Positions 17,462-26,479 of a DNA stretch of 52,973 nt are shown here, piece after piece (the stretch's first letter is position 1; the number at the start of each line of letters is the position of its first letter). Location of the stretch: contig DAHXNO010000115.1 in NCBI GenBank assembly GCA_027365345.1, positions 1 through 52,973 on the forward strand, read 5' to 3'. Made by a program: the position numbers and the translations under genes. Source of the stretch: Granulicella sp. (GTDB taxonomy: Bacteria; Acidobacteriota; Terriglobia; Terriglobales; Acidobacteriaceae). Under the pieces are notes generated by a model, which was given only the letters and a program-made list of their open reading frames with translations, searched no databases and was not told where the DNA came from.

Positions 17462-19267
17462 TCAGCGCCGTCCCTGGATGGTTCGAAGCCCTGGTTTGGG
17501 AGCAGCGGCCTTGCGTCGAGCACGCTTGGCGGCGATCTCTCGCATCTCTCGCCCCATTGAGGTTTGGTTCATCACCAATTGCGTCACGATCATCACGATG
17601 TTCCCAACGTTCCAGTAAAGGGCAAGACCCGAGCTGTAGTTCCAGGTCAGATACCCGGAGAAGGCAGGCATGATGAAGGCCATCATCTTCTGTTGTTGCG
17701 GATCAACCCCCGGCGAAGGCGTGTAGAACTGCGCCAGAAAGGAGGTGACCACCATCAGGATGGGAAGGACGTGATAAGGGTCAGCGGCGGAGAGATCCGG
17801 GAGCCAGAAAAAGTGCGCCTGCCGAAGCTCCACCACCTTGGTCATCATGGTGAAGAAGGCGAACAGCAGCGGAAGTTGAATCAGCGAAGGGATGCAGCCT
17901 CCCAGCATGCTCACTCCGTTGGCCTTCTGCATGGCCATGATCTCAGCATTCATCTCCCCGGCTTTCGGATCAGTGGGCTTGGGGTTTTTGTACTTGGCCT
18001 TGATCGCGTCGATCTGGGGCTGGATGCGCTGCATCTTCAGAGCGGACTTCATGCCTTGCACGCGCAGCGGCAGCAGCACGATGTAGATCAGCATGGTGAA
18101 GATGATGATCGCCCATCCCCAGGAGTAGTTGTTCACCGTGGAGTCGTGGGGCGCGATCCAGGAGTGCACCATGCGCAGCCCCAGGAACAGATACTTGCCG
18201 ATGGGGCCGAAGAAGCCAAAATCAAGCAGCGGCTCCAGGTTGTTTCCATTGGCGGTGTGAATGTTCTTGAGGACATTGATGGCCTTCGGTCCGACGAAGA
18301 GGTTGATCTGGTCGTGAGCGCTGAGCGATCCCACTGCGGTGCCCAGCACCGGCAGGACTTTGGTGGGGGGCGTCGGTTCCCCGCTGCGGTCGCTCGGCTT
18401 CACCTGAGCGATGTCTACCGTGTGCTCGAAGGTGACCAAGGTTGCCTGCTCCGGATGGTCGGGCAGGAAGACGGCCCCGAAGTACTGATCACTGACTCCG
18501 GCAAAGTCGAAGGGACCGCTCAGAGTGTTTCCTCCGGAGATTTTCTTGAAGGCGAGGTGCTGGGTCTTGCCGTCTCCGTTGGTATCAATCTGTTCGCCGG
18601 CGTAGCCCATCGCGGTCACTGTGTCGCCGAGTCCAGCCGGCCAGGCCAGCAGAGCGCGAACCGGAACCCCGTCGCGCAGCACCTCCGTGTCGGCATGGAT
18701 CACGTAGGTGTCGCCGAAGGTGAAGGTCTTGGTGACCGACAGACCACCCTCGGCGTACTTGAAGGTGAGGGTGGCGGGAGCGTCCAGATTCCCGGTCGCC
18801 GATGCCACGTAGAGTGCGCTCGCAAGCTGATCGTTCAGGCCGGCGTCATAGGTGTAGAGAGAGAGTGGAAAGCCAAACCGCCGCGCCGCGCCCTGGTGCA
18901 CTAGATCCAGCGGATGACCGGCGGTGTCCTTGTACTTCCTCAGGATCCAGGAGATCACCTGACCACCCTGATTGGAGAAGGTGATGCGATAGAGCTCGTT
19001 CTGGACCACCGTGGTGGTGGCCTGCGTGGCGGCCACCGTGGGCGTAACGCTTACTTTGCCGACCACAGAGGTAGGATTTGCCGCAGGCGCCTCCGTGCTC
19101 GCCGCCGCGGCTGGCTGCGAGGCGTGGGTTGGGGGCACGATCTGCGGGTTGCGTTGCGCACGCCAATACTGCAGGCCAAAGATGACGCCGAGCATCACGA
19201 TCATCATGACCAGGAAGGCGTGATTATCCTGGCTTCCGCCCTGATTGGGATTCCGAATCTCTGGCAA
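17462..19267 (-). CDS. yidC: Membrane protein insertase YidC
   Basis: Inserts and folds inner-membrane proteins, alone or with SecYEG. At 601 residues it is the long Gram-negative form: N-terminal transmembrane helix (FLVMMIVMLGVIFGL, about residues 18-32), a Thr/Ala-rich linker, a large periplasmic beta-sandwich domain (about 80-360), and the conserved five-helix C-terminal core (for example WGWAIIIFTMLIYIVLLPL, PLLFAFFTMMTKVVELR, LALYWNVGNIVMIVTQ), with a basic tail ending RTIQGRR that can contact ribosomes. The start codon is TTG at 19267, with an AGGAG ribosome-binding sequence about 7 nt upstream. yidD and rnpA lie upstream on the same strand, 272 bp away. Confidence 0.96.
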   Translation of the reverse strand: MPEIRNPNQGGSQDNHAFLVMMIVMLGVIFGLQYWRAQRNPQIVPPTHASQPAAAASTEAPAANPTSVVGKVSVTPTVAATQATTTVVQNELYRITFSNQGGQVISWILRKYKDTAGHPLDLVHQGAARRFGFPLSLYTYDAGLNDQLASALYVASATGNLDAPATLTFKYAEGGLSVTKTFTFGDTYVIHADTEVLRDGVPVRALLAWPAGLGDTVTAMGYAGEQIDTNGDGKTQHLAFKKISGGNTLSGPFDFAGVSDQYFGAVFLPDHPEQATLVTFEHTVDIAQVKPSDRSGEPTPPTKVLPVLGTAVGSLSAHDQINLFVGPKAINVLKNIHTANGNNLEPLLDFGFFGPIGKYLFLGLRMVHSWIAPHDSTVNNYSWGWAIIIFTMLIYIVLLPLRVQGMKSALKMQRIQPQIDAIKAKYKNPKPTDPKAGEMNAEIMAMQKANGVSMLGGCIPSLIQLPLLFAFFTMMTKVVELRQAHFFWLPDLSAADPYHVLPILMVVTSFLAQFYTPSPGVDPQQQKMMAFIMPAFSGYLTWNYSSGLALYWNVGNIVMIVTQLVMNQTSMGREMREIAAKRARRKAAAPKPGLRTIQGRR

Positions 19268-19539
19268 AAGAACTCCTGCTCTTTCCTCTGTGGCCGGTCT
19301 GCACCCACAGCCACAGTCTTTCTCATGGTAAATGGTGAGGGCCGCGATTGCGCAGCAAGAGCAGAATGCGCCAAGTTAAACGGGTTGGTCCCTGCGAGAG
19401 CCTTCTCGCGGCGCGGCACAATCGCAGATCGTCCCTCCAAGGCGGCCCGAGGGTCGCCGCAGAGCCGCTCCCGGCGACGCAACCACGGGCATCGGGCTTA
19501 CGGGACGGCGAACGCGGACGATCACCGCGGAGGATCAAC

Positions 19540-19788
19540 TCAAGGCACCGGGTCGTGACCGCCAGGAGCAAAGGGATGGCAACGTACCAGGCGCCGCAGC
19601 GCCAGCCACAGTCCACGCACCCAACCGTAGCGCGCCACGGCGATGTAAGCGTACTCACTGCAGGTGGGAAGGTACTTGCATTGGGTGGGGAGAAGCACAT
19701 TCCAGGCCGGTGAAAGCACGCGCTTGTAGAAGCGGAGCATGGCATAGGCGATGCGTTCGCGGCGCGTGCTGGCATCGGCTGGGCTCAT
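19540..19788 (-). CDS. yidD: Membrane protein insertion efficiency factor YidD
   Basis: Small amphipathic membrane-associated protein that assists YidC-dependent insertion. The 82-residue product shows the family core [10 protein letters not shown], the cysteine-containing [15 protein letters not shown], and the C-terminal [18 protein letters not shown]. The start MSPADA at 19788 overlaps the rnpA stop codon in the sequence TGATG, so translation is probably coupled to rnpA. A longer in-frame start at 19851 would lie inside rnpA and is disfavoured. Confidence 0.93.
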   Translation of the reverse strand: MSPADASTRRERIAYAMLRFYKRVLSPAWNVLLPTQCKYLPTCSEYAYIAVARYGWVRGLWLALRRLVRCHPFAPGGHDPVP

Positions 19789-20291
19789 CAGCTTGAACTC
19801 CGGCCCGCAGCCCGCGGGGCGTCCGGGCCCACAGCCGCTGGCGTAGCGCAAACGCGTACGGCCGCCGTGCCCTGGGCGGTTGGAGCCCTGCCCGCTGGGC
19901 CCGTCTGTGCCTCTCTGCGCTCCGCTCTCTCGCAGGCAGCCTGAATGCTGCTGAACAGCGTGGCGACTTCTTGCCGCAACTGGACGAACTCCAGATCGAT
20001 CACCGCGCGCCGCGGATGCAAGACCACATCCACGGCTGCAGTCAGGCGAGGGAGCGCGCTGCGAACGGCCTCCCGCATGCGGCGCTTGATCCGGTTGCGA
20101 TCAACAGCTTTGCCCAGCGCCTTGGGAACCGTAAGCCCGATGCGTGGGCCCACCCCCACTGGCCCCCGCCGGCCTGTTCGCAGGAGATAGAAGTACCCCA
20201 TCTGCTTGCCAAACTGTTTACGGCCGGCCTTGTAGACCTGCTGATAGTCGGCGTGTTTAGCCAGGCGGTGCGGGTTGTGCGCGATCGGCAT
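19788..20291 (-). CDS. rnpA: Ribonuclease P protein component
   Basis: Protein subunit of RNase P, which trims tRNA 5' leaders together with the catalytic RNA. The 167-residue product has the usual RnpA core: [19 protein letters not shown] at the start, [25 protein letters not shown] (RNR signature, about residues 55-85) and VVLHPRRAV. The last about 50 residues are an Ala/Pro/Arg-rich extension beyond the typical 110-130 residue length. The ATG at 20291 has GGAG 9 nt upstream; an in-frame start at 20420 adds non-homologous sequence. The stop overlaps the yidD start. rpmH lies 582 bp upstream instead of the usual few dozen bases. Confidence 0.93.
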   Translation of the reverse strand: MPIAHNPHRLAKHADYQQVYKAGRKQFGKQMGYFYLLRTGRRGPVGVGPRIGLTVPKALGKAVDRNRIKRRMREAVRSALPRLTAAVDVVLHPRRAVIDLEFVQLRQEVATLFSSIQAACERAERREAQTGPAGRAPTAQGTAAVRVCATPAAVGPDAPRAAGRSSS

Positions 20292-20873
20292 CGTGACATG
20301 CTCCACTTCCGCGGAACCAGAGTGAGGTTGCAGCCGGAGAACCTGGGATCGGGCGCAAGGTTGAAATCCGAGCATCGCTCTCCGCGATCTTGCTCGCTTC
20401 CTGGATTCGCAGAGGATCAACGGAGTCGAGCATCAACACGGGCTCGGCTGCATCCGTGCAGCCGCTTGTGAACTGCCAAAGCCAACAACCTTCCGCCTAT
20501 CTATCCCAATCGTACAAGCCGGCTGCGGGGCCCGGCCGGAGCTTCGCGTCCTCTTCCCCACGTTCCAGGGATGGTTGCAAGCGGCTTGGTTTGCGAAGGC
20601 ATCTTCGATCGCGAAGGCTGCGGGTGGGCGAGCCGACGCGGCTTCCGCGTCGAAGGCGTTCTCGGAAGCCGACGATTCAGGATGCGCCCAGGCTCAAGAC
20701 CCTCCATGGAATCATGAGGAGCGAACCGGAAAAACAGGGTCCGGGGTGAATGCGTGCCCTGTGCGTTGCGCGGGCCGATTGGGTCTGTCGGGAGTTTTCG
20801 ATTCCAGATCACTTGGTCAGCGCCTCACGCGAAGCTACAACGCTCAGCGGGAACCAACGTCAAAAGCGCGCGC
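20292..20873. other. Unusually long rpmH-rnpA spacer with hairpins
   Basis: 582 bp without a convincing gene between rpmH and rnpA. Two hairpins were found: CGGCTGCA-TCCG-TGCAGCCG at 20445-20464 (8-bp stem) and CGGCTTCCG...CGGAAGCCG at 20639-20671 (9-bp stem, 15-nt loop). Either could attenuate or terminate the rpmH transcript. A 103-codon open frame on the minus strand (20501-20812) is Arg/Pro-rich without family resemblance. Confidence 0.5.
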
Positions 20874-21029
20874 CTAATCGCGAAAGCCGGCGGAGACGGC
20901 TATCTTGTGGCGGCCCTTGGCGCGGCGGCGGCTGAGCACAGCAGCGCCGGCCTTGGAGGCCATGCGGGAGAGGAAGCCGTGGACCTTGCTACGGCGGCGG
21001 CGGTTGGGCTGGAAGGTGCGCTTGGGCAT
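20874..21029 (-). CDS. rpmH: 50S ribosomal protein L34
   Basis: Smallest structural protein of the large ribosomal subunit. The 51-residue product begins [15 protein letters not shown] and contains [20 protein letters not shown] and KGRHK, the complete L34 pattern; the C-terminus SAGFRD is slightly extended relative to the 44-46 residue norm. AGGA lies 8 nt before the ATG. It heads the minus-strand cluster rpmH-rnpA-yidD-yidC-jag and is divergent from dnaA across 765 bp, the classical origin arrangement. Confidence 0.96.
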   Translation of the reverse strand: MPKRTFQPNRRRRSKVHGFLSRMASKAGAAVLSRRRAKGRHKIAVSAGFRD

Positions 21030-21794
21030 CGTATTCGTCCTGTCTCAAAAGATGTGTGCTGGGCCTGTATCCAGGCGCCGCAGGCCAGAGGCCACGGAGG
21101 TCGTTTTGCGAATCCCCTTGGGGTTGGCTCCGGAGTCCGTCCCCGAAGTCCTGACACCCCCCTGAACAGCCTTCGAGCGGCTTGCAAACGGTTTTCAGAA
21201 CGCCCCAGGTTTTTAGAACGCCCCAGGTTTTCACTGCACCCCAGAGAGATCGCCCAGAAGTGGCCAAAGAACCGTCTCGACAGCAGTTTCTTAGTATACC
21301 CGAGCTGAGGAAAACGGGCAATGAAATTGAGTTGGGAAAGGCTAGCCGAAGCGGACAACGCGGGTCCCCGGAGGCGATTTACAGATTCTTCACAATAGAT
21401 GGTGCAACTCGAACGAAGTTTCTCGATTTCACGAATTTCACTTGCCGGCGATGGCCGGTCGGCATGCTAGTATCGAATCCGTTCCGTGATGTTGGAAGTG
21501 ACTCGCGGTCGATGTTTTGCCCGGCGAGCCGGCGCCTGTAACACTCTTCCGGCGCAAAGCAAGGCGCCGGACTTCAAGAGCATTTCCAGTGGTACCGGAT
21601 TCGCGAGCGTTTCGCGGAGAGGGGTCCCTTTTTGTCTGCTGGATCTTCAGTTTGGTTTTTTTCAGGTCAGGTTGTTCAAGAACACTGTACGGTTTGCCGA
21701 ATTGCTGTTTAGGTCTCTCTGTCACCCCTGCCTCGCCAGTAAGGCAGAGTTGTCAGAGAATACGGCTTCACGAAAGCAAGAAAGAGTTTAGACA
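21030..21794. other. rpmH-dnaA intergenic region, candidate oriC
   Basis: 765 bp between divergent rpmH and dnaA, locally richer in T and A-runs than the flanks (for example 21640-21720). Placement alone makes it the best oriC candidate. No perfect DnaA box (TTWTNCACA) was found; TTCTTCACA at 21386-21394 has one mismatch. A tandem 18-bp repeat lies at 21192-21227, and TTTCACGAATTTCAC at about 21427 repeats TTTCAC. It must also carry the rpmH and dnaA promoters. Confidence 0.55.
21192..21233. repeat. Tandem 18-bp repeat near dnaA
   Basis: TTTTCAGAACGCCCCAGG (21192-21209) is followed directly by TTTTTAGAACGCCCCAGG (21210-21227) with one difference, and then by TTTTCA, the beginning of a third unit. 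It resembles a short iteron array in the origin region. Confidence 0.75.
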
Positions 21795-23207
21795 ATGTCC
21801 TTTGTTCCAGTGCCGGCGGCTGTCCTGAACCAGTGGGTTCGGATTCTGAGCGCGCTTGAGAAGAAGATCAATCGCCAGAGTTTCGAGACCTGGCTGAAGC
21901 CAACCCGCTTCTCTCATATCAACGGGCGCACCCTGTATGTCAGGATTCCATCTGAGGAGTTCCAGCACGTGGCGGACCGCTACGCCGATCTGATCAGTGA
22001 GGCCATCGACAACCTTGGTCTGGAGATCGATCAGGTGGTCTTTCAAGTGCCCCCGCAGGAGACGCCCGTGCGGGTGCGAGAGGATGGCGGCTTTGCTCCC
22101 CAGCCCAGCCACAGCCAGAATGCGCCCCGCCGCGGCAACGCCGGCGCTATGCCCGCCGGGCCGGAGCAGGCGCGGTTTGACTGGAACTCCGCCGCCCAAC
22201 TCAATCCACGCTATCAGTTCGACTCTTTCGTGGTGGGCAGCGGCAATCAGTTTGCTCAGGCGGCCGCGCAGGCCGTGGCGGAACGTCCCTCCAAGGCCTA
22301 TAACCCGCTGTTTCTCTATGGCGGCGTGGGCTTGGGCAAAACTCACCTGATGCAGGCCATCGGCCATATGATCAAAGCCCGCAACCCGATCGCGTCGGTG
22401 AGCTACGTTTCCGGTGAGAAGTTCACCAACGAGATGATCAATTCGGTCCGCTATGACAAGATGACCGGCTTCCGCGACCGCTACCGTTCGGTCGACGTGC
22501 TGCTGATCGATGACATTCAGTTTCTAGCCGGCAAGGAGCGTACCCAGGAGGAGTTCTTCCATACCTTCAACGCGCTGCATGAGCAGAGCAAGCAGATCGT
22601 GGTGGCCAGTGACCGTTCTCCCAAAGAGTTGAATGACTTTGAAGACCGGCTGCGCTCGCGCTTTGAGTGGGGCCTGGTCGTGGACATTCAACCCCCCGAC
22701 CTGGAGACCAAGGTCGCCATTCTGCAGCGCAAGGCGGAGCTGGAACAGACGGCGTTGCCCACCGACGTAGCGCTGTTTATCGCAGGCAATGTGCGCACCA
22801 ACGTGCGTGAGTTGGAAGGAGCGCTGGTGCGCTTGATCGCCTGGTGCTCGCTGCATGGGGTTGAGATTACGCTGCCCACAGCTCAGCAATGCCTCAAGCA
22901 GTTCATCGACACCCAGGTGCGCAAGATCACCATTGAGGCCATCCAGCGCGCTGTAGCAGAGTGCTTCGGCATGCGCGTGGCCGAGTTGAAACAGAAGAAC
23001 AACTCGCGGCAGATCGTGGTGCCGCGGCAGATCGCCATGTATCTGGCCAAACAGTTGACGGAGGCTAGCCTGCCGGAGATCGGGCGCCAGTTCGGCGGCA
23101 AGCACCACACCACCGTGATGCACTCCATCGCCAAGATCGATGGCCAGCGCCGCACCGACAAAGACCTGAACCGCACCGTCAACAAGCTGATGGAGACGCT
23201 GGGGTAA
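21795..23207 (+). CDS. dnaA: Chromosomal replication initiator protein DnaA
   Basis: AAA+ ATPase that binds origin DNA and opens it. The 470 residues contain domain I (about 1-90, WVRILSALEKKINRQSFETWL), a short variable domain II, AAA+ domain III with Walker A GGVGLGKTHL near residue 177 and Walker B VLLIDDIQF near residue 237, and DNA-binding domain IV with the signature SLPEIGRQFGGKHHTTVMHSI at about 435-455. The ATG follows a weak AAGAAAGAG ribosome-binding region. dnaN is not downstream. A strong hairpin follows the stop. Confidence 0.98.
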   Translation: MSFVPVPAAVLNQWVRILSALEKKINRQSFETWLKPTRFSHINGRTLYVRIPSEEFQHVADRYADLISEAIDNLGLEIDQVVFQVPPQETPVRVREDGGFAPQPSHSQNAPRRGNAGAMPAGPEQARFDWNSAAQLNPRYQFDSFVVGSGNQFAQAAAQAVAERPSKAYNPLFLYGGVGLGKTHLMQAIGHMIKARNPIASVSYVSGEKFTNEMINSVRYDKMTGFRDRYRSVDVLLIDDIQFLAGKERTQEEFFHTFNALHEQSKQIVVASDRSPKELNDFEDRLRSRFEWGLVVDIQPPDLETKVAILQRKAELEQTALPTDVALFIAGNVRTNVRELEGALVRLIAWCSLHGVEITLPTAQQCLKQFIDTQVRKITIEAIQRAVAECFGMRVAELKQKNNSRQIVVPRQIAMYLAKQLTEASLPEIGRQFGGKHHTTVMHSIAKIDGQRRTDKDLNRTVNKLMETLG

Positions 23208-23230
23208 AGGCGCGTTTGAGCGCTGTCTAT

Positions 23231-23260
23231 GCAAAGGCCGCCCGCTCGGGCGGCCTTTGC
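23231..23260. terminator. Terminator hairpin between dnaA and oxidoreductase
   Basis: GCAAAGGCCGCCCG-CT-CGGGCGGCCTTTGC is a perfect 14-bp inverted repeat starting 23 bp after the dnaA stop, in the gap between convergent genes. It has A and T runs within the arms on both strands, so it probably works as a bidirectional terminator. Confidence 0.8.
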
Positions 23261-23362
23261 CATTGGGTCTGCTCCAGGAGATCCCCCGCCAGCGGCGGTC
23301 AAGGGCGGCTTGGCCTGAACACTTCTGACCAGGATTGGCCTGGCCTGTTGGCCCGCATGACG

Positions 23363-24271
23363 TTACGGCGTCAGCACGATCTTTCCTTCGCCGCCGCGCT
23401 CCCCGCGAATGTGGGCCTCGGCGGCCCGGGCCAGCGGCAAGACCATGCCGATGGGAAATTTCAGCCTGCCTTCGCCAATCGCTGTGGCGAGCCGCACCAT
23501 GGCCTCTGGGTCAGGCTGCGAGCCGATGGCCTGGATGCGCACCGAGGGATACTGATCGGCACGCCGCGGCGGTCCCACGATGCTGCCGTAAACACCCCCT
23601 GGCTTGACCAGGGGCAGCAGCCGCGGACCAAGATCCCCTCCCACGCAATCGGCGATGGCATCCAGCGGCCCCAGGCTGGCGAGATCATCCTGGTTGCCAA
23701 GATCGACCGCCCGCGTGGCGCCCAACTCCAGTGCTTCGCTGATCTGGCTGGAACGCACCCCGGCGATCACCTGAACGCCCAACTCCAGAGCGCAGAACAA
23801 CGCCACCCGGCCGACGCTACCCAGAGCGCCGGTCAGGAGAATGGTCTGGCCCTTCTGCGCCTGGATGGCCCTGCGGATCAACTGGTCGGCTGTGGTGACT
23901 ACCACCGGAAGCGCAGCCGCCGTAGTGGAATCGACGCCTGCGGGGATCCTGGCCAGGCCTGAGATGTCGCCCGCCACCCACTCCGCGTAGGCGGCCGGCG
24001 CTCGTCCAAAGACGCGATCCCCCACCGCGAAGCTGCTCACGCCGGATCCGCACGAGCTCACCACCCCGGCCACGTCAAAGCCAAGGATGATCGGAAACTT
24101 CAGAGGAAACAGATCGCGAGTCTGGCCGGAGCGCATCTTCCAGTCGATGGGATTCACGCCGGCGGCGCGCACCTCGATGAGCACCTGGTTGGAACCCGCC
24201 GCAGGTGTCGGAACCTCCTGGTAATGCAGGTTGGAAGGTGGACCGTACTCGTCCAGGACGACGGCTTTCAT
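23363..24271 (-). CDS. Zinc-independent medium-chain NADP-dependent oxidoreductase
   Basis: Quinone-oxidoreductase-like member of the MDR superfamily, predicted to reduce quinones or alpha,beta-unsaturated carbonyls with NADPH; substrate unknown. The 302 residues show the GroES-like N-terminal domain (MKAVVLDEYGPPSNL, VRAAGVNPIDWKMRSG, GFDVAGVV, VGDRVFG) and a Rossmann domain with ILLTGALGSVGRVAL near residue 145. The catalytic zinc ligands of alcohol dehydrogenases are absent. Slightly shorter than the usual 320-330 residues. It converges with dnaA and lies 70 bp downstream of thrS on the same strand. Confidence 0.88.
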   Translation of the reverse strand: MKAVVLDEYGPPSNLHYQEVPTPAAGSNQVLIEVRAAGVNPIDWKMRSGQTRDLFPLKFPIILGFDVAGVVSSCGSGVSSFAVGDRVFGRAPAAYAEWVAGDISGLARIPAGVDSTTAAALPVVVTTADQLIRRAIQAQKGQTILLTGALGSVGRVALFCALELGVQVIAGVRSSQISEALELGATRAVDLGNQDDLASLGPLDAIADCVGGDLGPRLLPLVKPGGVYGSIVGPPRRADQYPSVRIQAIGSQPDPEAMVRLATAIGEGRLKFPIGMVLPLARAAEAHIRGERGGEGKIVLTP

Positions 24272-24341
24272 AGTGAGGCGCCTCTAGTGGGTTGAGATGC
24301 CGGAAGATCGGTAGCCGTTCCCGGGCGGCCCGAAAGAATCT

Positions 24342-26378
24342 TCACAGCAACTCCATGGCGTACTCGCTTATCAGGCGAGTGGCGCGTTGCTGAAACTCCG
24401 CAACCGTCAGACTGCCCTGATCGCCCTTGGCGCGGACGCGCACGCTCACCGAGTCGCTGGCCGCCTCTTTGTCGCCCACGACCAGGATGAAGGGAACCTT
24501 CTGCAAGCCGAAGTCGCGGATCTTGGCGTTCATCTTCTGGTTGCTGAGGTCTGTCTCGACGCGAAGTCCGGCGGCCTCCAGGCGTTGCTGGACGCTGTGC
24601 GCGTAGGCATGGTGCTTCTCGCTGATGGGCACCAGACCCACCTGCAGCGGAGCCAGCCACAGCGGGAAGGAGCCGGCGTAGTGCTCAATCAGTACTCCAA
24701 AGAACCGCTCCACGGAGCCGAACAGGGCGCGGTGAACCATCACCGGCTGGTGGGCGGAGCCATCTTCTCCGATGTACTCCAGTTCAAACCGCTTGGGCAG
24801 ATTGAAGTCAAATTGGACGGTGCTGAGCTGCCAGGGGCGGCCCAGCACATCCACCAGCTTCACGTCGATCTTGGGTCCGTAGAAGGCGGCCTCGCCCGGA
24901 AATGTCTGGAAGCTGAGGCCCCGGCCGGAGAGGACGCTCTTCAGAGCGCCCTCGGCGTGGTTCCAGTCCGCCTCGCTGCCCACAAACTCGCCCGCCTTGT
25001 TGGGATCGCGCGTGGAGAGCTCGACCCGGTACTCCTGGAAGCCGAAGGTCTTCAAGACCGCCTCCGCAAAGTCCAGGCAGGCCTCGATCTCGCCACAGAT
25101 CTGTTCCGGGGTGCAGAAGACGTGAGCGTCGTCCTGGGTGAAGCCTCGCACCCGCAGCAGCCCGTGCATGGTGCCGCTGCGCTCGTAACGGTAGACGTTA
25201 CCTAGCTCGGCGTAGCGCTGCGGCAGGTCGCGGTAGCTCTTCGGTGAGTTCTTGTAGATCAGGATGTGGCCCGGGCAGTTCATCGGCTTCAGCCGGTACT
25301 CGGCGTCGTCCAGTTCCATGGGAGGGTACATGTTGTCGGCGTAGTAGCCCTCGTGGCCGCTGATCTTCCACAGCTCGCGGCGCATGATGTGCGGGGTAAA
25401 GACCATGTGGTAACCGCGGCGGATGCACTCCTGGCGCATCCAGTCTTCCATGGTCTTGCGGATCAGCCCTCCCTTGGGATGCCAGAAGATGAGACCGGCG
25501 CCGGCCACCTCCTGAATGCTGAACAGATCCAGTTGCTTGCCCAGCACGCGATGGTCGCGCGCCTTCACCTCCTCCAGACGCTTGAAGTGCGCCTCCAGGT
25601 CTTTGGCGTTGAAGAAGGCGGTCCCGTAGATGCGCTGCAGTTGCTGGTTCTTCTCATCGCCCAGCCAGTAGGCGCCTGCGATGGACGTGATCCGGAACGC
25701 CTTCACCCGGCCGGTGGAGGGAACGTGGGGGCCGCGGCAGAAGTCCGTGAAGCCGCCGTTCCGATACAGCGAGATCGCTTCGCCGGGTGCGGTGAAGCGC
25801 TCGATGAAGTGCACCTTCATGAACTCTCCGCGCGCGGCGTACTCGGAGAGCACCTGCTCGCGCGGCTGGAAGATCTGGACGAACGGTTCATCGCGCTGGA
25901 CCACCTCCGCCATGCGCTGCTCGACGGCCGCCAGATCAGCTTCCGTCAGCGGAGTCTCGCGGTAGACGTCATAGAAGAAGCCGTTCTCCGTGGCCGGGCC
26001 GTGGCCCAGCTTGGTCTCAGGAAACAGTTCCAGCAGCGCCGTGGCCATAATGTGGGCCGCCGAGTGGCGCGCAACCTGTAACGCGTCCGCGTCGCTCTCC
26101 TTCAGTAGCTCCAGGGCAAGGTCTTCCTGTAGCGGCGTGTTCAACCCGATAATACGTTCCGAGGCGGAGTGATGGCCGGAGTACATCTCCTCTTCGGAGT
26201 GCTCCAGGGCTGCCTGGTTGGCGCTGGAGGCCACCAAGGCGATCGGCCGCACCCGGGCTGCCACCACCGCTGCGGCCAGGCGCGGCGAGATGCTGTTCGC
26301 GATCTCCAGAGGCGTCGCCCCCTGCGGAACCTCACGCAGAGAGCCGTCAGGAAGTTGAATCTTGATTTGGTTGCTCAC
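24342..26378 (-). CDS. thrS: Threonyl-tRNA synthetase
   Basis: Charges tRNA-Thr and edits mischarged Ser-tRNA-Thr. The 678-residue product has an N-terminal TGS domain (IKIQLPDGSLREVPQGATP), the N2 editing domain with HSAAHIMATALLELFP and the C-terminal part of the site, the class II core (MNCPGHILIYKNSPKSYRDLP, RVRGFTQDDAH, motif 3 FFGVLIEHYAGSFPLWL) and a C-terminal anticodon-binding domain. The GTG at 26378 is chosen over the ATG at 26396 because TATCCT (26385-26390) lies 6 nt before it, which would put the upstream ATG outside the message. No T-box leader is visible. Divergent from accD. Confidence 0.95.
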   Translation of the reverse strand: MSNQIKIQLPDGSLREVPQGATPLEIANSISPRLAAAVVAARVRPIALVASSANQAALEHSEEEMYSGHHSASERIIGLNTPLQEDLALELLKESDADALQVARHSAAHIMATALLELFPETKLGHGPATENGFFYDVYRETPLTEADLAAVEQRMAEVVQRDEPFVQIFQPREQVLSEYAARGEFMKVHFIERFTAPGEAISLYRNGGFTDFCRGPHVPSTGRVKAFRITSIAGAYWLGDEKNQQLQRIYGTAFFNAKDLEAHFKRLEEVKARDHRVLGKQLDLFSIQEVAGAGLIFWHPKGGLIRKTMEDWMRQECIRRGYHMVFTPHIMRRELWKISGHEGYYADNMYPPMELDDAEYRLKPMNCPGHILIYKNSPKSYRDLPQRYAELGNVYRYERSGTMHGLLRVRGFTQDDAHVFCTPEQICGEIEACLDFAEAVLKTFGFQEYRVELSTRDPNKAGEFVGSEADWNHAEGALKSVLSGRGLSFQTFPGEAAFYGPKIDVKLVDVLGRPWQLSTVQFDFNLPKRFELEYIGEDGSAHQPVMVHRALFGSVERFFGVLIEHYAGSFPLWLAPLQVGLVPISEKHHAYAHSVQQRLEAAGLRVETDLSNQKMNAKIRDFGLQKVPFILVVGDKEAASDSVSVRVRAKGDQGSLTVAEFQQRATRLISEYAMELL

Positions 26379-26479
26379 CGTACAAGGATAGTGCATGAGA
26401 CGCGCCGGGCGTGCGACTTCGATACAATGACAGACGTCCCTGGCGTCCCGCGGCCAGCGGCAGGAAGCGAGCTTCGGCG

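Noticed and set aside
17564-18904. 446-codon open frame on the plus strand
   Set aside because: Antisense shadow of yidC, His/Arg-rich low-complexity translation.
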